DNA of 64,000 nt from Oreocharis arfaki. Lineage: Eukaryota; Chordata; Aves; Passeriformes; Paramythiidae. Of this stretch, positions 62,701-64,000 are shown piece by piece (position 1 is the stretch's first letter; each line of letters starts with the position of its first letter). Under the pieces are notes generated by a model. The model made no database searches and was not told where the DNA came from. It saw only the letters and a list, made by a program, of their open reading frames with translations. The DNA is taken from contig VZRR01010929.1 of NCBI GenBank assembly GCA_013398015.1, positions 19,471 through 83,470 of the forward strand, in the 5' to 3' direction. The position numbers and the translations under genes are program-made.

Positions 62701-63754
62701 GTTTAAGGAAAGCTAGTGGGGAAGAAAGACCTGAACTTTACCATGTTTCTAAGTTTATCTGGCATTAAAAATAACAGGCAAGTCTTTTCCTGATCGTTAT
62801 TTTTCGTGCTGGTTATTGAATGCATTTCTGAAATTCGGGATATCCTTTATTTATTCCTGCTTTGTCATAATTCTTTTGATGTGTGCTCTGATGTGGTTGC
62901 ACTGAAGGTCTGCAGGAGTCTCTAGCTTAGAGATGGCTCTGCCTGTGAGTGCTTGAATTGACAATTGTGCATTAAAAGTCTGGAGTTGGTTTAACTAAGT
63001 TTGTGGCCTGTTTGCTGCAAGCTAAATAACTCTTCACTAGAAAGCATCTAATTAGGGATTAGTCAAGTATGGTAGCATGAATATAAAATACCACATTTTT
63101 AGTCGGTGTCTCATATGAGCATTTAAACGAGCTTATGAGTTAGTTGGCCAAGCCTCTCCGTAGGCACCAGAACACTGTGATCCCATTTCGTTTTCACAGG
63201 ACTCTGTGAAAACTCAGGAAGTTAAAACCTTTCAAAGTATATTGTTGATCAAAAGAAACTCCTAACAAGCCTAAGGAGATAAGACTGTGTTTTTTCTGAA
63301 CTGAATTTGATCTTAGCTCTCTCTAAAGACTGGTGGCATGAAGTTAAGAGTGTACAGCTTATTGAAGGTGCAGATTTATAAGACTTCATAAAATCTCACG
63401 TAAACCACATAATTTATGTATTGGATGCATACTGTGGTTTCTTTTAGGAAGTCAAAATTCCTTACATCTCCAAATGCAATACTGATCATGAATCTTGGTG
63501 AAATTGCTAGCCTCAGGCGTAGTCTGCCAGGTCTGTTCAGAAAGCCTTGTAACCATCAACCTTCCTGAGAATGGAAGAGCCTCTCTCTGCACCATGTTGT
63601 CAAAGCCACTGTTTCTATTTTGTAACACCATCTTCTGCACATTACAGAAATGTCATGCTTAATGGAAGCTCTGGAAGATAAGCGTGTGAGGTTGCAGCCT
63701 GAATGCAAGAAACGCCTTAATGATCGTATTGAAATGTGGAGCTATGCTGCAAAG
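23759..63754 (+). CDS. GLG1: GLG1 (Golgi glycoprotein 1 / cysteine-rich FGF receptor), spliced, partial at both ends
   Basis: Twenty-four exons join in phase into 978 codons without a stop. The product is a chain of cysteine-rich GLG1 repeats of about 55-65 residues, each with the pattern C-x(6-9)-C ... CL ... C. The window holds the last Cys of repeat 1 and complete repeats 2-16. Five N-glycosylation sequons are visible (NLT, NIT, NET, NLT, NDT). Known of the family: a type I membrane sialoglycoprotein of the medial Golgi that binds FGFs and is implicated in their intracellular trafficking, a TGF-beta-complex component, and, as a glycoform, an E-selectin ligand. The human protein as I recall it is about 1180 residues, so roughly 110-145 N-terminal and about 55 C-terminal residues (including the membrane span) lie outside. 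Identity with the recalled human sequence is very high throughout. Confidence in identity is near certain; exon edges rest on GT-AG sites and frame continuity. Confidence 0.97.
23792..26512 (+). other. GLG1: GLG1 intron, 2721 nt
   Basis: The frame of the microexon stays open past the donor for 87 codons, to a stop at 24050-24052. An A-rich stretch lies near 24376-24402. Nothing else stands out. Confidence 0.85.
26513..26599 (+). CDS. GLG1: GLG1 exon B
   Basis: Encodes 29 residues, LLWNYKLNLTTDPKF... to ...VCKSTIAE (window residues 12-40), the start of Cys-rich repeat 2 with its first Cys. It carries an N-glycosylation sequon NLT. The acceptor is CTCTATAG and the donor GTAAGC; phase 0 at both ends. 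One residue (Ala before the final Glu) differs from the human Thr as I recall it. Confidence 0.97.
27979..28031. repeat. Imperfect two-copy tandem repeat, about 25 bp unit
   Basis: Two neighbouring units each begin ATTAACCTATTC and end ATTCCCACTA, with a small length difference between them. It is a local tandem duplication in an AT-rich intron and no function is apparent. Confidence 0.65.
29104..29280 (+). other. Candidate alternative GLG1 terminal exon ending in a hydrophobic segment
   Basis: After a pyrimidine-rich acceptor (GTGTCTGTCTGCCAG) the sequence is open for 58 codons to TAA at 29278-29280, in the same phase (0) that the upstream exon's donor needs. The C-terminal part reads GLKSCLVLVLLGGIVLLLLK, a hydrophobic run of about 15 residues flanked by Lys, followed by about seven polar residues. 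Codon choice looks coding-like compared with surrounding intron. An AATAAA lies at 29737-29742, followed by a GT-rich stretch. If used, it would end GLG1 after half of repeat 2. I recognise no family for it; chance is a real alternative because frame match alone has odds of 1 in 3. Confidence 0.2.
30067..30282 (+). CDS. GLG1: GLG1 exon C
   Basis: Encodes 72 residues (window 41-112), IKECADEPVGKGFLVSCLVD... to ...GSIRPGEK. It completes Cys-rich repeat 2 and starts repeat 3. It carries the sequon NIT in the stretch HRGNITEYQC. Seven Cys are present. Phase 0 at both ends. The donor reads GTATCC, a weak match to the usual U2 donor. It is the longest exon in the window. Confidence 0.97.
30283..36873 (+). 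other. GLG1: GLG1 intron, 6591 nt (largest between exons in the window)
   Basis: No exon, RNA gene or clear transposon was found. Minor items: a telomere-like TTAGGGTTAAGG near 31024 and a palindromic TATATAATTATATA near 33932. The rest is AT-rich unique-looking sequence with only short open frames. Confidence 0.8.
36874..37077 (+). CDS. GLG1: GLG1 exon D
   Basis: Encodes 68 residues (window 113-180), DAHSQGEVVSCLEKGLVKEA... to ...RDDRERFCEN. It completes repeat 3 and supplies the first two Cys of repeat 4. The stretch AILRVAELSSDDFHLDRHLY is essentially identical to the recalled mammalian protein. Acceptor CTCCCTTAG, donor GTGAGT, phase 0 on both sides. Confidence 0.97.
37078..37711 (+). 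other. GLG1: GLG1 intron, 634 nt
   Basis: Nothing beyond splice signals is seen. The exon frame stays open for about 34 codons past the donor, to a TGA at 37180-37182, which is within chance. Confidence 0.85.
37712..37783 (+). CDS. GLG1: GLG1 exon E
   Basis: Encodes 24 residues (window 181-204), TQAGEGRVYKCLFNHKFEES followed by MSEK, the second half of repeat 4; the repeat's last Cys opens the next exon. It is 72 nt and phase 0 at both ends, so it is skippable in frame. The donor is GTTTGT, weak at position +3. Confidence 0.97.
37784..39962 (+). other. GLG1: GLG1 intron, 2179 nt
   Basis: Nothing recognisable beyond a short GA-repeat near 39080. No second gene is supported. Confidence 0.8.
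39963..40146 (+). CDS. GLG1: GLG1 exon F
   Basis: Encodes 61 residues plus one base (window 205-265), CRDALTTRQKLIAQDYKVSY... to ...CLESAVHR. It holds the last Cys of repeat 4 and three Cys of repeat 5. Acceptor TCTCCTGCAG, donor GTAAGT, exit in phase 1 (AGA G|GT). It is GC-richer than its introns and near identical to the mammalian protein as recalled. Confidence 0.97.
40147..41893 (+). other. GLG1: GLG1 intron, 1747 nt
   Basis: Holds one strong-looking unused acceptor (TTTTTTACTTTTCCCTGCAG ending at 41043). Splicing there from the upstream phase-1 donor would meet a stop within seven codons. Nothing else is seen. Confidence 0.8.
41894..42108 (+). CDS. GLG1: GLG1 exon G
   Basis: Completes a Gly codon and encodes 71 further residues (window 266-337), RQVSSECQGEMLDYRRMLME... 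to ...NVGLNCQQA. It contains the last Cys of repeat 5 and all four of repeat 6 (SCRGEIEHHC, LHCL, NC). Enters in phase 1, leaves in phase 0; acceptor TTGGCTCAG, donor GTAAGG. It carries a noticeable number of CpG dinucleotides. Confidence 0.97.
43199..43226. repeat. Perfect 14-bp tandem duplication
   Basis: CTGAGTATTTGTTT occurs twice back to back with no spacer. This is typical of a replication-slippage insertion and probably young, since the copies are identical. Confidence 0.9.
46399..46408. repeat. C10 homopolymer
   Basis: A run of ten C residues inside a pyrimidine-rich stretch. It is the longest C-run I saw in the window; its length should be treated with caution in an assembly. Confidence 0.8.
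46958..46970. repeat. Short (AC)n microsatellite
   Basis: Thirteen bases of alternating A and C (about 6.5 units), followed by TATGCACA. Short enough to be stable. Confidence 0.85.
47571..47692 (+). CDS. GLG1: GLG1 exon H (CpG-dense)
   Basis: Encodes LQTLIQETDPGADYRIDRAL... to ...CKHIRSGDP plus two bases of a Met codon (window 338-378). Supplies the first two Cys of repeat 7 (ACESVIQTAC). Enters in phase 0, leaves in phase 2; donor GTAGGT. It has about 12 CpG in 122 nt, far above the surrounding introns. Confidence 0.97.
47693..48340 (+). other. GLG1: GLG1 intron, 648 nt
   Basis: Nothing beyond splice signals (donor GTAGGT, acceptor TTCTGTTTGCAG). Confidence 0.85.
48341..48442 (+). CDS. GLG1: GLG1 exon I
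   Basis: Completes the split Met codon and encodes ILSCLMEHLYTEKMVEDCEH... to ...YFISRDW, ending with two bases of a Lys codon (window 378-412). It holds the last two Cys of repeat 7. It is 102 nt and phase 2 at both ends, hence symmetric and skippable in frame. Donor GTGAGT. Confidence 0.97.
48443..50349 (+). other. GLG1: GLG1 intron, 1907 nt
   Basis: Only a C-run near 49436-49442 stands out. No exon-like sequence is recognised. Confidence 0.8.
50350..50503 (+). CDS. GLG1: GLG1 exon J
   Basis: Completes Lys and encodes LDTVLYRKCQGDASRLCHTH... to ...AYRTEEQGRR (window 412-463), three Cys of repeat 8. It carries the sequon NET in GWNETSE. Enters in phase 2, leaves in phase 0; donor GTAAGT. 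The human protein as recalled has LDP where this has LDT. The frame stays open 59 codons past the donor, to a TGA at 50681-50683. Confidence 0.97.
50504..52181 (+). other. GLG1: GLG1 intron, 1678 nt
   Basis: The first 180 nt continue the exon frame. The long minus-strand open frame crossing into the next exon is an antisense shadow. No repeat is recognised. Confidence 0.8.
52182..52319 (+). CDS. GLG1: GLG1 exon K
   Basis: Encodes 46 residues (window 464-509), LSRECRAEVQRILHQRAMDV... to ...WCSEKTETGQ. It has the last Cys of repeat 8 and the first two of repeat 9 (KCMIDLGKWC). Acceptor TCTTTGCAG, donor GTACCG (weak beyond +4), phase 0 both sides. Confidence 0.97.
52320..53103 (+). other. GLG1: GLG1 intron, 784 nt
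   Basis: Nothing beyond splice signals is seen. Confidence 0.8.
53104..53190 (+). CDS. GLG1: GLG1 exon L
   Basis: Encodes 29 residues (window 510-538), ELECLQDHLDDLVSDCRDIV... to ...LTELESE. Holds the last two Cys of repeat 9 and a sequon NLT. Acceptor TTTCTGTAG, donor GTGAGT, phase 0 both sides. Confidence 0.97.
53191..54082 (+). other. GLG1: GLG1 intron, 892 nt
   Basis: Nothing recognisable; open frames in it are short shadows. Confidence 0.8.
54083..54145 (+). CDS. GLG1: GLG1 exon M (63 nt)
   Basis: Encodes 21 residues (window 539-559), DIQIEALLMRACEPIIQTFC plus His, giving the first two Cys of repeat 10. Small, phase 0 at both ends; donor GTGAGT. Skipping it alone would delete the first cysteine pair of this repeat in frame. 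Confidence 0.97.
54146..54818 (+). other. GLG1: GLG1 intron, 673 nt
   Basis: Nothing beyond splice signals (donor GTGAGT, acceptor TCTTCTTCAG). Confidence 0.8.
54819..54932 (+). CDS. GLG1: GLG1 exon N
   Basis: Encodes 38 residues (window 560-597), EVADNQIDSGDLMECLIQNK... to ...CAVGVTHFQL. It holds the last two Cys of repeat 10. Phase 0 at both ends, donor GTAAGC. Its first residue is Glu where the recalled human protein has Asp. Confidence 0.97.
54933..55344 (+). other. GLG1: GLG1 intron, 412 nt
   Basis: Contains two T-runs separated by GTTG at about 55273-55299, about 45 nt before the acceptor CCCTCTTGCAG. Confidence 0.85.
55345..55433 (+). CDS. GLG1: GLG1 exon O
   Basis: Encodes VQMKDFRFSYKFKMACKEDV... 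to ...LCPNIKK plus two bases of a Lys codon (window 598-627), the first two Cys of repeat 11. It ends in a run of eight A residues (55426-55433) directly before the donor GTATGT, leaving in phase 2. Confidence 0.97.
55434..56297 (+). other. GLG1: GLG1 intron, 864 nt
   Basis: Nothing beyond splice signals is seen. Confidence 0.8.
56298..56415 (+). CDS. GLG1: GLG1 exon P
   Basis: Completes Lys and encodes 39 residues (window 628-666), VDVVICLSTTVRNDTLQDAK... to ...RVEELEM. It contains the last two Cys of repeat 11 and the sequon NDT. Enters in phase 2, leaves in phase 0; acceptor TTTTCTGCAG, donor GTAAAC. Confidence 0.97.
56416..57412 (+). other. GLG1: GLG1 intron, 997 nt
   Basis: Nothing recognisable. 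Confidence 0.8.
57413..57505 (+). CDS. GLG1: GLG1 exon Q
   Basis: Encodes 31 residues (window 667-697), TEDIRLEPELYEACKSDIKN... to ...VPYGNAQ, the first two Cys of repeat 12. The last third (NYCQNVPYGN) differs more from the recalled human protein (NFCSAVQYGN) than neighbouring exons do. Phase 0 both ends; donor GTAATG. Confidence 0.97.
57506..58026 (+). other. GLG1: GLG1 intron, 521 nt
   Basis: Nothing beyond splice signals. The acceptor context ATTGTGTTGTAG has a poor polypyrimidine tract. Confidence 0.8.
58027..58164 (+). CDS. GLG1: GLG1 exon R
   Basis: Encodes 46 residues (window 698-743), IIECLKEIKKQLSTRCHQKV... to ...LMRVCKQMIK. Has the last two Cys of repeat 12 and the first of repeat 13. 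Phase 0 both ends, donor GTAATG. Despite the weak acceptor the protein match is continuous. Confidence 0.97.
58165..59438 (+). other. GLG1: GLG1 intron, 1274 nt
   Basis: The exon frame continues open 43 codons past the donor, to a stop at 58294-58296. No repeat or other gene is recognised. Confidence 0.8.
59439..59562 (+). CDS. GLG1: GLG1 exon S
   Basis: Encodes 41 residues plus one base (window 744-785), RFCPEADSKNMLQCLKQNKN... to ...KRQITQNT, completing repeat 13 (three Cys). Acceptor TTTTTTTGTAG, donor GTATCT, leaving in phase 1. Confidence 0.97.
59563..59899 (+). other. GLG1: GLG1 intron, 337 nt
   Basis: Nothing beyond splice signals is seen. Confidence 0.85.
59900..60042 (+). CDS. GLG1: GLG1 exon T
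   Basis: Completes Asp and encodes 47 residues (window 786-832), YRLNPVLRKACKADIPKFCQ... to ...CLKLKYADQ. It has the first three Cys of repeat 14. Enters in phase 1, leaves in phase 0; acceptor CTCCTGGTTAG, donor GTGAGT. Confidence 0.97.
60043..60272 (+). other. GLG1: GLG1 intron, 230 nt (shortest here)
   Basis: Nothing beyond splice signals; the acceptor is TCTTCCAAATAG. Confidence 0.85.
60273..60374 (+). CDS. GLG1: GLG1 exon U
   Basis: Encodes 34 residues (window 833-866), RLSPDCEDQIRVIIQESALD... to ...LQMHCSDE. Has the last Cys of repeat 14 and the first of repeat 15. Phase 0 both ends; donor GTGGGA is weak. Confidence 0.97.
60375..61011 (+). other. GLG1: GLG1 intron, 637 nt
   Basis: Contains an open frame of 114 codons (60568-60912) that is hydrophobic and low in charge; I recognise no family and regard it as chance. 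Nothing else is seen. Confidence 0.75.
61012..61119 (+). CDS. GLG1: GLG1 exon V
   Basis: Encodes 36 residues (window 867-902), ISSLCAEEAAAQEQTGQVEE... to ...IKTEMCKK, the last three Cys of repeat 15. Phase 0 both ends; acceptor TTTCAAAATAG lacks a good pyrimidine tract; donor GTAAAG. Confidence 0.97.
61120..61721 (+). other. GLG1: GLG1 intron, 602 nt
   Basis: Nothing beyond splice signals is seen. Confidence 0.8.
61722..61842 (+). CDS. GLG1: GLG1 exon W
   Basis: Encodes 40 residues plus one base (window 903-943), EVLNMLKESKADIFVDPVLH... to ...AAIPPGRGR, the first two Cys of repeat 16 (ACALDIKHHC). Acceptor TTCCTCTGCAG, donor GTAAGT, leaving in phase 1. Confidence 0.97.
61843..63647 (+). other. 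GLG1: GLG1 intron, 1805 nt
   Basis: AT-rich intron; nothing recognisable besides splice signals. Confidence 0.8.
63648..63754 (+). CDS. GLG1: GLG1 exon X (last exon in the window)
   Basis: Completes Gln and encodes 35 residues (window 944-978), MSCLMEALEDKRVRLQPECK... to ...IEMWSYAAK, the last two Cys of repeat 16. Enters in phase 1, leaves in phase 0 at a GTGAAT donor. The next exon, outside the window, should encode the juxtamembrane segment, the membrane span and the short basic cytoplasmic tail. Confidence 0.97.
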
Positions 63755-64000
63755 GTGAATATGTAAATGATTTCCTTTTTTTTTTTATGCCTTAGATCTC
63801 TCTGTTGCAAGGTATTTATGGAAAACTTCAATTGTAGTGAAGTTCTTGTCTCCGAGTGAGGTTTAGTATTTTGAGTTTGGTCCAGAAAAACTGAAATCAG
63901 TTCATCTTCTTGGAACTTACATCTTACTCTCTCTGTGTCTGGGATGCATCCCTAACAATGCAGAATTAAACTCTCTTTTGTGCACAAAGGGCTTAGTCTC

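Noticed and set aside
1..64000. CRISPR arrays, insertion sequences, operons, ribosome binding sites, tRNA or rRNA genes
   Set aside because: None seen. The DNA is vertebrate intron/exon sequence; no regularly spaced repeats and no tRNA A/B-box pair were found by eye. A tRNAscan and repeat-library search would confirm.

Overview
The window is vertebrate genomic DNA, almost certainly from a bird. Coding sequence occurs only as short exons (33-216 nt) bounded by GT-AG splice sites and separated by AT-rich introns. The one clear transposable element is a CR1 LINE 3' end, the dominant repeat of bird (and reptile) genomes. I cannot name the species.

The whole window lies inside one gene read left to right: GLG1 (Golgi glycoprotein 1, also called cysteine-rich FGF receptor CFR-1, MG-160 or E-selectin ligand 1). 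I reconstructed 24 consecutive coding exons between 23759 and 63754. Together they give 2934 nt, exactly 978 codons, with no internal stop and every junction in phase. The product has the last cysteine of Cys-rich repeat 1 and all of repeats 2-16, each built on a C..C...CL...C pattern. Missing to the left are the promoter, 5' UTR, signal peptide and most of repeat 1. Missing to the right are the juxtamembrane stretch, the single membrane span and the short cytoplasmic tail.

Layout: 1-23758 is one uninterrupted intron, probably the long first intron. It holds two CR1 fragments, homopolymer tracts, a 24-bp exact direct repeat and a few motif clusters that could be regulatory. From 23759 to 47570 the exons are widely spaced (introns 0.6-6.6 kb). 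From 47571 to 63754 they are dense (introns mostly 0.2-1.9 kb). No second gene, RNA gene, CRISPR array or bacterial-type operon is visible on either strand.

I did not find a new multi-gene system. The most interesting leads are a possible unannotated alternative terminal exon at 29104-29280, which would end a short GLG1 form in a hydrophobic, anchor-like segment and has a polyadenylation signal downstream; an in-frame 33-nt microexon that carries a repeat cysteine and whose donor reads through into 87 open codons; a cluster of three perfect NKX2-type sites; and a 24-bp exact direct repeat 127 bp apart.
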